NCBI GenBank assembly: GCA_028551475.1
Contig: CM052357.1
Location: 25,069,745-25,133,744, forward strand
DNA: 64,000 bases
Direction of reading: 5' to 3'
Source: Casuarina equisetifolia
Lineage: Eukaryota > Streptophyta > Magnoliopsida > Fagales > Casuarinaceae
The position numbers and the translations under genes were made by a program. The notes under the pieces were generated by a model. The model did not search any database and had not been told where the DNA came from. It saw only the letters and a program-made list of their open reading frames with translations. Positions 44,720 to 58,712 of this stretch are shown in pieces. Position 1 is the stretch's first letter. Each line of letters starts with the position of its first letter.

Positions 44720-47700
44720 GAGGGGGGATTCTAATTGGTTCGTAGCCGTCGGTGCAAGTTTAACAACACTTACAAGTGCATATCAACTATTAGTCAGGTT
44801 CACCCTACTAAGTTTTGGTGGTGCCGAGGAAAAGCCCCTAGTCTTCCATTATCTGATAGAAAATAGGGTACAATAAACATCTTGCACTTTTAGCAGATGG
44901 TTACACGCAATATCCTTTACTTAGATTGATTTGACAGGAAAGTTCATGTACCTTTCTTTACCAAAAAAAATAGGAGGAAAAAAACTCTCTCTCTCTCCCT
45001 CTCTCCCTCTCTCTCACAGACAGACATATATTGAATGAATCAGAGAGTTTACGGGATGCTGGAGTTGAAAATTGAAACAGCAGCCACTACTTTCGGTGTG
45101 TTTGTCATGTCATCCTCTCTCAAATCATTCATACGCAATTGAAGAGATCTTTTCAACCAGTACTTTCGTTTCTGGGGAGAGGGAAAGTTAGGCTACTCAC
45201 GACATTTAGAACATTTTGTTTTTACATTACCTTTATAACCCTAATCATGCTTACAGACAAACAATGAACTGACAAAATCTGATTGAATTTGAAACATTAA
45301 AAAATATGATCAAAGAGCTCCACCTAATCCTGATCCGTGTACCATTCGTCATCTCTACAAGTTTTAGCTTGACAAGTTAATCTCTCGCGTCTCCTCCAAA
45401 GTTTTCTATCTAGTTCTTTACTATTGGGATGTCGTGACGAAATCATCTGACTTGACATAATTTCAAAATGGTAAAGCCTAGTCAACAATTAACATAATTC
45501 AAGACTTAAGGTAAAAATAACCCAAAAAATCTGGACTGCTCACGTCTTTTTTCATTTTAATTCCTATAGATATTCTAAGGTAAAAATAACTTAAATCAAG
45601 CTTTGTTAAAAGGATACAATCATGAACAACTAACTTGAAATTACATTTAAGTTTTTGGTCTCAAATTCAATACTCAGATATATAAGTTTAGGTATGTGCT
45701 AGGGAGAAAAAGAAATTACACTTAAGTTCTTACAACCATACATATAAACTTTAACAGTATATATTTTTTATGGACTTCATTTCTTTTGTTAATTGGAGAA
45801 TCATTTTTTTTTCTTCTAAAAATGATGATTTTAACTTTTCAACTTTTCAACTTCTTAACATTGGCAACTCTCCTTGATGATAGAGCAACCTATGGTTGAG
45901 TTATATAGGCATCACCAATCTAAGGTCCAGCTCGTATTACTCAAAAACAATCTTAAATGAGCACAAAAAATGAAGGTGTTATGACATTGGTGGGAATACT
46001 ACAATAAGGCATTGCCAAAAATATCACCGTGCATGCCTAAGGCTAAGGTGGCGACTGTTGTAGCTATAATTCATAATACCAGCGCGGCTATTGCTGCACT
46101 ATTATAGTTGTTGTACTTATAATTTTCTAAAGGTAGTGGGTACTTGAATTGATAAGGCGTTGTACTCCTAACACGAAGTGTGCACAGGGTTGGCTTTTCT
46201 GTTACGCATGCCTTAATGAAAAGAGCTATCACATCATTCTGCTTAATTTCGTTTTCAAGAATATTGTTTGGGGAAGCATTTCGTGTCGATTTTAGAAACA
46301 TTGATGGGAGCACGATTTGGCTTTATGAAGATGGTGTGCTAGAACTCACTTTTTTAAGTGCGTGAAATAGGGTTGTGTCTAGATGACTTTACAATTATTA
46401 TAGAATTTCAAAGGACTCAGCCTAGATTTGTAACATTCGGACAGATAAATTTCAAAATTAGAAATTCATTGTATCTTAACAACAATAAAATGACAATATA
46501 TTCATGAAGATAATTTAGTGATAATGATAGTGGCAATAACGACAGTGGTGGCTGATAAACATAGTTTTCGGAGAGTGGCATTAAGGATAATAGTTGCATT
46601 TATAATAAATTATGGTCTAAACTAAAATCTTTCATCTAAAAATAGATATTTAAGCTAGATTTAATTTTTAGTTTTGTTGATCATTCAATTATATGTAACT
46701 CATGGACTTAACTACCTTGCTTTCTTGACAAGCATGTAGCTGAGTTGGTAGCTCATGTCACCTGGAATTAGAAAGTCTGAAATTCGATACCCAACTCTCT
46801 CATATTTTCATTTACCTAACCACAATAATAAATAAAAAAAAAATCCTCTACCAGGTTTGGAAGGTAGAGTAAATTAGTTTGTTAATAGTTTGCCATCAAG
46901 CAACATTAGTTGTATAAATGTAAGCAATTGCTTAACCAATCATGGTAGGGTATAAGAAGGTTTGAGTTAGCTAGTCCCAACAAGGAAAGGCACATAAATG
47001 AGAGACTTGTACGCACTTGCTCTATTTCCTTTTGTTTTTAAAGTTGATTTAAGTGATAAAATTGCAAGTTTAAGTCATATTATCAAAGACATTGATGATA
47101 TGATTTTTTTTTCCTTTTTGTTCCTGTAAATTATGTTAGGTTGCTTATATCAAGTTCATTAGCTCTAATCCAAATCAATAATCAAACCATTACAAGGTAA
47201 AGCATTATGACTAGAGCTTCATTCTTTTTTCTTTTTTGTGATGTATATATAAATTTATTCATCTAAGAATAAAAGAATACGAAATTTTAGAAATATGTTC
47301 TAGCATTACAATTCATTTAAGAGGAAATAAAATTAAAAAATTTCAACTATAATATAATAAAACATTCCAATAGACAATTTAATGTTCTTAAATATAGATG
47401 TTTTTCTTAATTTGTAAACGTCTACTACTAGAGCTTCATCTTATGGAGTTGAATATATGCAGTTTATAATACAGCCACTAACCTGATGAGCTTTAATATC
47501 TGAATTAAATTCTAATTTATCAACATATCTTGATTTGTACTAAATATTCATAACATTTAATAGGGTTTGACTAACTAACCTATTTAATTATTTATTTGTA
47601 ATGACTTTTTGTCCAAATGACACCCTCATTTATCATAAGAAATAGATGTAAGGTGAAGTTGTGAAGTCAAAACTCAATAAATAACTTGTATAATTTATTG

Positions 47701-48676
47701 AAGAAAAAAAAAAGAACAAATAGGAACCATTCTTTAGCTTAACCAAGCATACTGAACTGTGAGGAGAAATGATCTAACAAATCTAACCAAAAGATTTTAC
47801 CTAATGCTTTCCCTTTCATGAATCCAAACTGATTAGACACAAGGTTTCAATCTGACTAGATCCATTAACATGACTAAGTCAAGTTGTAGGGCCTTGTTTA
47901 GGTTTCAACATTGATCACTCAAGCCCTTTCTTTTGTTTTCTTTTCTCTATCTCCTCTTAGTAACTGAGAAAGTTTAAGACCTGATTATCTGTTTTAGTTC
48001 TATGCTTACGCTACCAGAAGTTGGACCACCATAATTCTTTGGTTCAATAATTATGGCATGGCAGACGAGGAAAGAACAAGTGGTGGGGGAATGAAGAAAA
48101 GCAAAAGGAAGCCAAAAAGAGACGTTTTTATACAAGTTTCTTGAGATCTTCGGTTACAATCCCATTAACTTCACATCAATGGGATCCCGTAAACCCCCTA
48201 ACCTTGTAAAATTGACTGCCTTTCTCCTCTGTTTAGTCTTCTCCTTCTAGTCTTCTCCTGCCCATCTCAGCCATGGAAAATACCACCTATGAGGATAAGG
48301 CCGGCAGTTTGACCTCAATCTTTTCCACGATTCCCACGATGATTTCGAGTAACCCAACGTTTTAACCACAAAGATATTCCACAATTTTCACTGCAAAGGC
48401 GTCTCCATGCATTCGCGTACGTCAATTCCAGCCATTAAGTTCAACCTTGTCGGAAAAAAACAACGCTGAACGAACAGCCCCCAGGCAAGGCCGCCATTAC
48501 AAAGTCTTCACGCGTCATTGATGAGGTATGTCCTGTAACGACAATCATTAATGATTTCTTTAGACTATGGGGTGAACCTATTGTTCCCGGTTGTACTCGT
48601 TTGTCAGTTGATTTTATTTAAGAGGAAAGGAACTAGATCATTGACTTTATTAGATTCCATAATTTAATTTTTCTAA

Positions 48677-48707
<31 letters not shown>

Positions 48708-49061
48708 CTTTGACCCTTTTTCTCTCTCTCCAGTATTGTTCCTATGTGTTTGCATCCATTGATAATTCGAAGAGCTATGAGAATTATAAAGAAAGGGTCA
48801 GCGCTTTTGAGTGCGGTATAACAAAGAGCCACTGAATATGTGGCTGGATCCCTTCCTTTTCAAGGAAAGCTTTTTGGTTAAATTCAAGAAGAAGCGACTT
48901 ATGATGTTGTTGTTGTCTTGGTTAAATAGGTTACATAAGTTTTCTCTGCATACTATAACTAAAAAATTCACCACCTTCTAATAAGGTCAAGAAAGACTCA
49001 AGGCTCTTATAAATAATAATAAAAGGATTTCCATTCTGGATTCATTTTTCACAGTCCTTGC
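44720..49061. other. Long AT-rich intergenic region
   Basis: No gene recognised. It holds a CT/CCTCT-rich tract at 44983-45018, a (CT)n tract at 48678-48702 and a tRNA-derived SINE (46730-46843). The segment 48270-48530 is more GC-balanced with a 30-codon frame starting at an ATG near 48273, but nothing identifies it. Confidence 0.6.
46730..46843 (+). mobile_element. tRNA-derived SINE (or tRNA-like retroposon)
   Basis: TAGCTGAGTTGG (46737-46748) fits the Pol III A box, and AATTCGATACC (46781-46791) fits the B box GGTTCGANTCC with changes at the edge. They are spaced as in a tRNA. About 35 bp later the segment ends in AATAATAAATAAAAAAAAAA. No clear acceptor stem forms, so it is a retroposed SINE head rather than a working tRNA gene. 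Possible CTACC flanks are too short to call a TSD. Confidence 0.55.
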
Positions 49062-50011
49062 GTGAACAGAAGTCAATCCTTTCCCTGTTCAAAAAGCAGT
49101 TTCCAAAGCCTTATTCTCCGATGGCTCAAAAATTTCCAACCGAAAAAACAAAAAAATCCAGAGAACCATTCACATTGTCCACTTATGTTATTTTTTAAAT
49201 CATCTAAAGTACTTGTTCATGGAATCCATGAAGTCAATCAAGCTGCCAACCAGGTTGTGGCAATGACAATCTTCCATCCTATGGGAAGCCTCTTCCTTCC
49301 CTTTTCTCTTTGTGTCTTCACTTCTCTTCTCATCTTTCTTTACAGAATTTTGAGTCCTTCCTATCTTATTATATTCCGAGGTGTAGGGTTGATGTGAAAG
49401 TGTACGTTTGAATAACCCAATTACAGTAATTGCAAGATCGTCACCCAGAAGAAACCCAAGTCAAGCATTAGAAACAATCATATCTCTATCATCTTATTTA
49501 TTTTTCCACGGACATGAAACCCTCAAAGTTCACAATAAAAGGAGTTTGACCATCCCGTTTACGATGAATTCTTCCTTCATGATTACCGGGTGGACCCATG
49601 TTTACAGGTCTAAGGAAAGCTTTGAAGACTTAGGCTTGAAGCAAAGGTTACTATATGATTTGTTTTACATGAAGAAGATTTCGGTAAGCATGGAGACTAA
49701 TGGAGGTAATCCTACCAAGGAAGAAACGAGGAAACGAAAAGTAAGTAGAAGAAAGAAGACTCGAACAGTGCCATTCATTGACATCCGCAAGAAAGATTCT
49801 TTCTAATCATACTCCACCATGTCCATGGAGAAAAGATTATCTCAAAGAATAAATGAATTATTATTAAAAGGGAATTCATGAGTTGCACATAGTCACCATT
49901 TCTTAACCTGCACGCCTTTTGACTGGGGTGGTATAACAAAATGACATAATGTGAAGCGATAAGTTTTTCCAAATACATAAGGGAGAAGTCATTGGATTTT
50001 AGTGCTTGAAC
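49062..50011. other. Region with two unassigned plus-strand frames
   Basis: Frames of 111 codons (49062-49397) and 132 codons (49408-49806) lie end to end but match no family I know. The second ends in a Lys/Arg-rich tail. They lie downstream of the TBL gene on the opposite strand and may be chance or a decayed gene. Confidence 0.3.
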
Positions 50012-53000
50012 CTATCTGTTGACAACCAGAGAGGCATAAATAAGCTCATTCCATGCGTCAGGGACGCCGGGAATACACCAATGGCTGCAATCCTGCCGCC
50101 TAGTGGAAACTTTCTTCCCAGCAGTCACGTGCTTGCCATAGATTGATGGGTGGCCATCCTTGCGGAAGTTGGTCAACCTTGTTACATTCAGCAGTTTCAC
50201 TGGAACCTGCATCTCCTTGAGCACTTCCTCCACTATCTTCATTTTTAGAGGATAGCTATTGAGGATGGACCCACGCAAGACTGGTTTAGTTTCCCCATTA
50301 CATGAGCCGCCAGAGTCCCAATCTCCACCCCTGTTCCAAAGAATTTTAAATATTGTTTCTAACATGGAAATTCAATATGCCAAGTCAATACAACTATTAC
50401 GATGAAAGATGGAACATTTTTATTGAAGGAAAAGTTATCCACATGCTACAGGAGGGGGCTTTGAAATGATTTGTTCTCTCTTTTTCCTTTTTGGTCTTTG
50501 GATACCCCTTTGGGACTTCTTTAATCTTCTGGGTTTCCTTAGTAACTCTAGCATTTCTGTACTTTTCTGTCTCTCTTGACATTTTGTAGACAACCATCCT
50601 TTTTTTTGTAGGTCTATTGGTCACTTTAAATTTCTATATAGGTTAAACTTTTGTACCTAACTCATTCATTGATCCTTATTTCATCATTGAAATTAAGATT
50701 CCTGTTACTACGTTATTGAAGGAAAAAGGAGAGGTTTTATCCTTGTTTTTCTTCCTTGTAATAATCAAAGAATTAAAAGAAAGACGAGTACTCTTGCTTC
50801 CGCCACATTGTCTGGTATCAGTCTTGTTACTCTAGCTTGATGGCTAATGTGAGAACCTTCCCTGTAGTTGTGCTTGCAAGGGCCGAATTCATGGATTTTC
50901 AACTTGAGGACAGATTAATGTCTACATAAAAGCAGTAAGTTTAATGTAACCGTTAGATAGCACTAACTTAAAATAATGTAGATCCTGAGTGAGCCACAAA
51001 AACAACCCAGCTAAAGTTGTCAGGGCTCAATGTTGAATTCCACATGATTGTGGTTGAATGCCTGCAAGTACGCTATAAGGAGAACCCTAGCGATGCTCAG
51101 GACTTTGCTAGAGGAGTGTTACAAAGATTTGAAAATACAAATAATCATTGGGGTTGTGGTAATCGCAAACTAGAGATTTTCACACACAAAAACGGAAAAA
51201 AAAAGGAAAGAAATTTAATCTACCAAGTCTTATTGATTACTTCCATACTGAAGATTTCTTTGATTCTCTAAACAAAGTTGATTCTCTAAAGGTGTTGAAA
51301 TTTTAAAGGAGAATATGGTGAAGATAGTTGTAATAAAAATAATAACAATAATAATTAAAAAAAGAAGAAGAAAGAAGCTCTTTTACTTCCCACATTTGAC
51401 TCATAAAGTGTCCTATACCAGTTGCGTTTTTGAGACAATGATCATTGATGTAAATAGAATGAGTTTTTGGATTGGCAAAATATAGAAGAGGATGAACATA
51501 TTGATCAGTTGATGATTATTGTCTTGATCAAGAAGTCGATACTAGAAATGTTAGAAACAGAAATTGTAATGTATTAGAGGAATGATGTTGATGTGCACTA
51601 TGTGTTCAATCAGCGTCCTAAAAAGGACAGCTATAGTCGAGAAGTTAAAACTGTTTGATAAAATTCAAGATAAATTGTTTGATGAAACTAAATAGAGAAG
51701 AATTTTGAAGACTGAATGCTCAAAACAGAGGTTCGTGCAAGCTTCATTCCTATTTTATTAAAGCAGTGTTATCTAATTATATGGTCATATTTTTTAAACA
51801 TGAATTTCATTCTAACGATTTCAAAAGATAGAAAAATGAGATAATGCTAGTTCCATTCTGATATTGAGTTGATTCTTATGAAAATTTTCTACCATGACAG
51901 ATAGCAAAAGTTCATTCCTTGTAATAAATCATGTATGTTGCAAATTCATGAACAATTCACAGATAGCAGTAGTTTATTCCTTCCACATTACAAGATGTAA
52001 TTCTTGACTTCTACAAGTTGATAGATGAAGAAAGAATGACAACAGTATTTGTTCCTAATAAACCATCAATTAAGGCCTACACAAGGATGAGTCAATTGAA
52101 GCGAGAGAGATTGATTTATGACAAATTATGTTTCAGAATTTGAGGTAACCAGGACCTTTTTTTATCTTTTTCTTTTTCCTGCTAAATTTAAGACTTTGTA
52201 TTTTATATTTTTAGATTCTCTTCGATGTTTTTCTTTTTTCTGATCCTCCCGTAAATTTAGTAATTCTGTCAAGGTCAGAATCTGGATACTATCAAAATCT
52301 TTCCATCAAATATTAATCTGTGTAGTTTTATGTCATTTATGCTATATCACATTTCACCTTTTTTCTTAATACTTAATCAATGACTGGATAGAGCATAATT
52401 AATCAACCAAGTGTAAAACCAAAAATCCTGGAAGTCAAGTTGTTGTTGTTTCCCCAGTGTTCCTCACTTCCAGAGAACAGACATATGAGTGAAGCCCTCT
52501 CCATTTATAAATAAGTTTTCAATCATTTTTTCTAGGTGTACAGAAGAAACTACACTGAAGACCAATCAGAAAATTTTTGCACCCAAAAGAAGAGAAGAAA
52601 GTAAACAGGAAAATTTACCTAAAATGGGGAGAAGAGTATCCACGATAGAAGACCAGCTGCTTCCTTGGATTCACATTTTTGTCAACCCAATTCGCCCAGG
52701 TCCTTAAGGCCCTTCTATAGGCCTCAACCGCATCGAACTTTGGATAGACATAATTACCTTCTTTATAGTAATTTTTCCTGCAATAAACAACGGGATTTTT
52801 ACACCTTCGGGGAGGCTCATTCGTTTTCATAAAGCATAGGACTTGGAAAAGAAGTCTGTGCCATTCAAGTTAACTTTTAACCAACATGATTTTAGTGTCT
52901 CCAGTGCTGAAACAGTTCCAGGAAATACAACAAAGGACAGATGTCAAGTATTGTTATTTAACATTATACTTGTGCTAAAAGAGAAGTAAGGGGTCTTGTA

Positions 53001-54363
53001 AAACTGTTTCCTATACGATTTTACTGTCACAATGGCTTAAGCACTTCCAAAATAAGATAATTACAGACAGATATCAAGATGCTACCAAGCACATTATGTT
53101 TTTACGCTAGAAGAGAAAAGGAGGCCTTTTGTGTCTCCATTGGCTTGAGCACTCCATAACTGGACTGACATCAACTACTGCTGCTAAACAAATTATACGG
53201 GAAGGCAGAAAAACTAGAGGTCATCTGGAGCCATTTACAACAGATAGAAAGGATCCAGAATGGTTCAAATAATCCAATTAACAAACAAAAACACAAAAAC
53301 TTCAACATACAGATCAAATGCTGCAAAAAAAAAAAGCATTACAAATTGAATCTATGAAGTAGAAGCCCCTCTACCAAAAACACAACAAAGATGCATCATG
53401 TATCCAGATAATGCCAGCTATCAACTGAGCCGGTGCTTGCCAATAAAGTGGCTAAATATTGCATGAGCAGAAATAGCTTTGCATGTAAAGGTACAAATTG
53501 CAGGAAACACAAATCTTGGACATGTATCAGTAAAGATTGCAGAATACCCCCGAGAAGTCTTTCCGTGAGTCCACCAATGGCCTGTATTAAAGACAAGAAT
53601 GTGAGCCTGCTTCCAACGCTTAGCTGTCTTGTCTATTCGATCAATTGATAGAGTTGGATTTGAGTTGCCCTGTCCATTAATACGGACACCTTCCTTCACA
53701 AGGAAATGTGACCTCACAAATTCCACCGTGCAGTTGTAGTCCTGCCAAAGTATTTTGAGAAACTAGATAAATTCTGTTTGGCACCTTTTAATCTGTAATA
53801 TTCCTAATCTACTAGCTGAAGCAAAAATGATCACGAATATATGTTCTTTCCTTAATAAGTAACTCATGGGATTTAAATCGTAACAAAGATAAAAGCTAAC
53901 CACAAACCAGGTATAAATAATCTCTCAAATAGAACATTGCCAAAAAGAAGTCAACTAGGATGAGTAGAAGTTCCTTTAAAACAAGAGGTAGACTAGAAAG
54001 GGTGTACTATGATATATGTTATTGGTGTGTATAAAAGAGGTATTTATTCGGTGCCTCTCAACCCAATGCTTAGGTTTCTCTTTCTCCATTCCAAATTTCA
54101 AATTTTTAGAAAAGTGGCTATCTACTCTTATTTGTCTCTTCTTTTGGCTCCGCTCTTCCCTTATTTGTCCTGATTGGATTGAAGAAAGTATTCAAAGATA
54201 TAATTTAATGAATATAAATGGAGTGAATCTCAAGTCAATGAAGTATCTTTCCACAAATATTTTGTCCACTCTAACTCACCCTGTACCACAAGCAAGCAAG
54301 GTAGATATTAGGCAATTGAACTTTGGAAAGAAAACACCATAAAGAAGGAAGCAATCTCTCCCT

Positions 54364-54395
<32 letters not shown>

Positions 54396-57300
54396 AAAAC
54401 TCACATCTCACACTATCAATTTTTGTAGCTCCAAACTCATTCTCTGTAAAGAAAAAGACTCCTCTTCACTACAACATCAGAACTTGGAGAATCTTAATGA
54501 TCCACACATTCTAAGGCATGGGAATCTAATCTAGCTATAACTTCAACTTGTGGAACTGTTCCTCTTTTAATAAAAGTGCAACTCATAGACCTATAAGGGA
54601 CTGAACCTATGAGCTTTAACCTCTACCTCTTATTCATAAGAAGGAAACGTCATTTGGTCTTAGGAAACAAGGGTGTTTCATATTTTCCTTTTACAAACTT
54701 AAGTTCTTCCTTTTATATAGCTCATCATAATCTTTTCATCCTATTAATCCATAAGCTTCTATTATGTGGTCCCTTTCTTTCATTCAATAACATCATGACA
54801 GTCGAATTATATTTGTTGAAATTCCTATAGGCATGGGTCAATGGAGTTTTTCGAGCTTAAATAACTGAACTTTGCACAGATTGTTATTGAGACATCGAGA
54901 CTTCAAAAGAACTGTATCCTCAAAGGGGACTGAATCAGGTTCTAAGACTCTGACCCAGCTTACTCTAATAAGCAGGCGTCAAAACCCTTGCTTTTGGAAA
55001 ATGATAGATCTTCATTTTGGAAGCAAAGAGAGTGATTTTATATGACAGAAAGAAAGAGAGGAGGGCATTTATAGTGTTTTAGAATCTTCAGCTGAGGACT
55101 AACCAAATACAGATAAACAGTAGTCATGTCTACAAGATGAGAATGAAAAAATAAAAAATAAAAAGGTTGGTTTTCATTGTTTCTAATGCCTGTAGAAACT
55201 AAGTAGGAAATTGGGTTGAAAGCAGAGGAAACTAAAAGACCCTGTTTCCTCTCTGAATCCTCAGTTCTTGGAGCAGTAAGGATCACACTTAGCCACTTCA
55301 TCTGAAAATGGCTTAAAGAACACAATAGCACAGTTAGCTGACAACAGAAAAACCAACGTAAGATCCAAGTGTTATCAGTACTTCTCATCTGCTATCAACT
55401 TGATTGTTCTGACTAACCTCATAGAGCCCAATATCTTTGAGGTTCCAACAAAATAATCCTTACATTTAGGCAAGAAATTGTAATTGCAGAATCCCCCCAG
55501 GCCCTATGATTTGGCTGTAAGCCCATTTAACTCTTTATAAAACTACCTATCACCGCAATTAGTCCAACAAAAGATAATAGAAAGGTTCACCCCATACACT
55601 AAGAGGACAAGAAAGTTGTGTTAAGCATAGAGTTTATTTTGTCTTGTTTAATATTTTGGCGTCCTCTCCACCAGGCTGCTTAGCAATAGAATCATCTTCT
55701 TTGCGGTCAGGAGAAAGACAGGGGAACCCATTTTTTGGGAGTTTGCTCCTCTTTTTTTTTTTCCCTTTTTTAAGTCAATGTCTGCTTACATAGTCCTAAT
55801 TATGAGTTGTGTTGCACTCTTGTTTGCACAATGATCTATGGTTAATTGAGAAAGATACATTTGCTTTTGCAAGCCCTTTCAGTAGCAGTGCAGAACAAAC
55901 ACACATACACACAGATGTACATGTCGAGCCTCTACACACCCACATGCACACGTGTAAGGATTGCTCAGGTTTAAAAGAAATTAAGCTTAGGAAAAAAAAA
56001 AGCATAATAATGCTGCCAACTATGCTTCTTGCCCATTTCCAACTCAATCTAAGAATGCACAAGAGGAAACATGTTTTATGAAAAAATGGTTTATGCTAAA
56101 TATCTATTTAATTTGTAAAGAAGCTCACTGCAATCCAATTTTTTACCTCAAATCTGAAGACATAGTAGCCTCGCCCTTTTGTTATTTTGTAGCCATGGAT
56201 CTCATACATTCTGCTCTTATTATGCAGCCCTTCTCGGAGGAGACATAGCATTGACTCAAACTGATTCCGGTTCATGGAATCTCCAACCAGCATCAGCCTT
56301 TTACCTCTTAGTCTCACCAAGAAGTCTGTTGCATTAAACCTACGAGTGAAAAGACAGAAAAGATATGTACATCCAATGAATCTGATAAATTACAAGACTG
56401 CATTAATTATGTACAGGTAAATCATTTTCAATACCATTTCTAAGAGCAGAAGGCAAAAATTCCGCTCATTTAGAGAAGATATTACTAATCCTACTGGATT
56501 TAAGTATACTAGTCATTCCCTTTGTCACAAAACAAGTCAAATATGAGCTCTTTCAGATGACTCAATTCATAACTTACAATAGTACTCGTTATTGAAGGAT
56601 CAATATCAACTGCACAAGAAACAAGTTAAATAATATGGTGTGCAATATCTTGTAAACATCAGCATATGGAAGTATACCCCATTTGCTTAGACAAGTACAC
56701 AAGTTCACTCATGTTTTTTTCTTTCCCCTTTTTTGTTCAACCCTTTCTAATTTTGGGGTTGACATTATTGTTTTAACCATAACATCTAGCATCGTACTGT
56801 GTCTTTCAATCCAATCATTAAAGATAATATTCATAATGGTTTGAAGTGCCATCAGATGGCCCAATGGTAATAAATTGGTTCCCGGAAGTTACAAATGTTC
56901 TAGGGTTTTAGATACAGTTCCATTCTGAATCTTTTCACAAATGAAGTTAGTCCTTTCACGAAATACAAAAAGAAGCTTGATTATCACAAAATAGTGACAT
57001 AAGAGTAGAAATTAGAAAGCCCATTTCCTGACATAAACATGTTAAAACTCAAAATTGTTATGTAAGCCATTACTCTTTACTTTGCTTTTGCATCAGAACT
57101 CACTACCACATTCTATTTCTCACTTTTCCATAAGACCAGATTACAGCTTAAGAAAGTTCATCTTATAGTAGACTTTTTGACTAAAGAGAATCTACCTGAT
57201 ATGCATCAATAAAGCCTTTCCACCTTCTAAAAGGAGACACCACAGCGCTCTAACAGGTTGCATGTTATAGAAGTTATAAATGAAGATATGGTTGGATATC

Positions 57301-58712
57301 GCATTTGATTTCAAGTCAACACAGGATGGATAAACATCCCCAAAGAAGACAAGCCACTCTCTACAGTGACAGTTGGAGACACTTTTGGCCCTGATTTTCC
57401 TCTTTTCCAACTTTCAACTTTACAGGATCAACAAATTTGAAGAACCAACTAAGAAAAGGAATTCAATTTAAAATGCAGCTAGATATTTACAAGAAAATGT
57501 TATTCCTGTGTTTCAAAAAATTGCATCTCAGAGGTAATCAAGATTCAGCTTAATGAGCAGTGTTAATTAGGAAGCTTGAAACCCTCTGCAACTTGAAGTT
57601 GCTCAGTACAGTGACAGTTGAGAATGCGTTATGCACCGATTTTTCTCTTTTCCAACTTTCAAATTATACGGTCACCAATTACTAAGAACCAACTAAGAGA
57701 AGGGCTTCAAATCCGAAATAGCACATTAGAGGCACTAAGATTCAGCTTAATAAGAATTATTAATTAGGAAGCTTGAAACCTACTGCAACTTGGAAGCTTA
57801 GACCAAACCAGACACGTGTCCTATTTTACCCTTTATCAGTAGATCACCCACCTCGTTTCCCAAAATTTTCTAAGAAACTTAACAGAGGACATTAAACACT
57901 GAAGAATCACATAAGTGAGAAGCCATAAACCACCCCTTCTCTTGAATTTTCTTAACAATAAATCCGATATGGCTAAGCCTATGACTTGCATTGCCTTTCA
58001 AATCAAACACGTATAGAAACAAAAAGAAAGAAAAATTCAAAAATTCACTGTCATAGTCTTCCTATAAATAAATAAGTGTAATTTCCAAGTAAAACAAGAA
58101 ACATTCTGCGACCGCCAAGCAAAACACGTACATGGGAAGATCACAGCCATCGGGCTTCCACCGCCATTTGAGGTAGTCGGAGTCACCCCTGCCATTGCTT
58201 TGGCAATCAAAAGCCTCATCAACATACGGGCAAGAACCTGGTTTGTAAATTGGGTACTCTTCATCTTTCACCCAAGTACCCCCAAAAAAATTACATTCTT
58301 TGAGTCCCTTCAAGCGTAACTCATCGCTGTCACTATTCCGCGTACCAAAAGATGCATTTTTTTGAACTGGATCTTTCCCATCCTTAACGTCGAGCTCGCC
58401 ATTGTTGTCCTTGGAGCTGTTCTCTCGAGAATTGGGAGAGAAGGGTGAGTAAGTGGGCGTGTGAGTGGGTGCATGCAGTGATTCTGGAGGAGAAACAGAA
58501 CGATCGGAGCCGAATGCCAAAGGCACTTGCGAGCTGGGTCGTGAAGAAGAAAGCGAAGGGGAAGGAGGGAAGAAATCTCTGTATCTGGAGACGAAGAGTG
58601 TGGGAGCAAGAGTTCGGTTGCTGAAGAGGAAAATGGTGAAGAGAAACAACGGAAGGAACAAAAGGGCAGTTATGATGTAACGATTCTTCAGCGGGGGAGA
58701 CGAATAGGCCAT
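50012..58712 (-). CDS. Trichome birefringence-like O-acetyltransferase
   Basis: Five minus-strand exons: 58712-58132, 56339-56147, 53741-53548, 52777-52619 and 50330-50012 (TAG); 1446 bp, 481 aa, with consistent phases (2,0,2,2). The N-terminus has one signal anchor (about 12-30: [19 protein letters not shown]) and a Ser/Pro-rich stem. The TBL domain begins [31 protein letters not shown]. The PC-esterase domain has the GDS motif [11 protein letters not shown] (residues 213-223) and, near the end, [19 protein letters not shown] with D456 and H459, completing the Ser-Asp-His triad. Family members are Golgi type II membrane enzymes that acetylate xylan, mannan, xyloglucan or pectin; the substrate cannot be read here. 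Introns total about 7.3 kb. The exon 1 donor (AT/GTACGTG) gives DLPMFNATDF, where Arg is common in place of Met. Confidence 0.92.
50331..52618 (-). other. Intron 4 of the TBL gene
   Basis: 2.3 kb, AT-rich. A frame at 51017-51271 and short peptides near 52020-52110 ([14 protein letters not shown]) look like old coding debris but cannot be assigned. Confidence 0.5.
53742..56146 (-). other. Intron 3 of the TBL gene
   Basis: 2.4 kb. It contains a (CT)n tract at 54358-54395 and a (CA)-rich patch at 55898-55950. No transposon ends or genes recognised. Confidence 0.6.

Noticed and set aside
46737..46791. Functional tRNA gene
   Set aside because: A and B boxes are present, but no acceptor stem pairs and an A-tail follows, so a retroposon fits better.
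55796..56081. Overlapping 88-90 codon frames on both strands in TBL intron 3
   Set aside because: They arise from a CA/TG-rich repeat patch that is open on both strands by composition.
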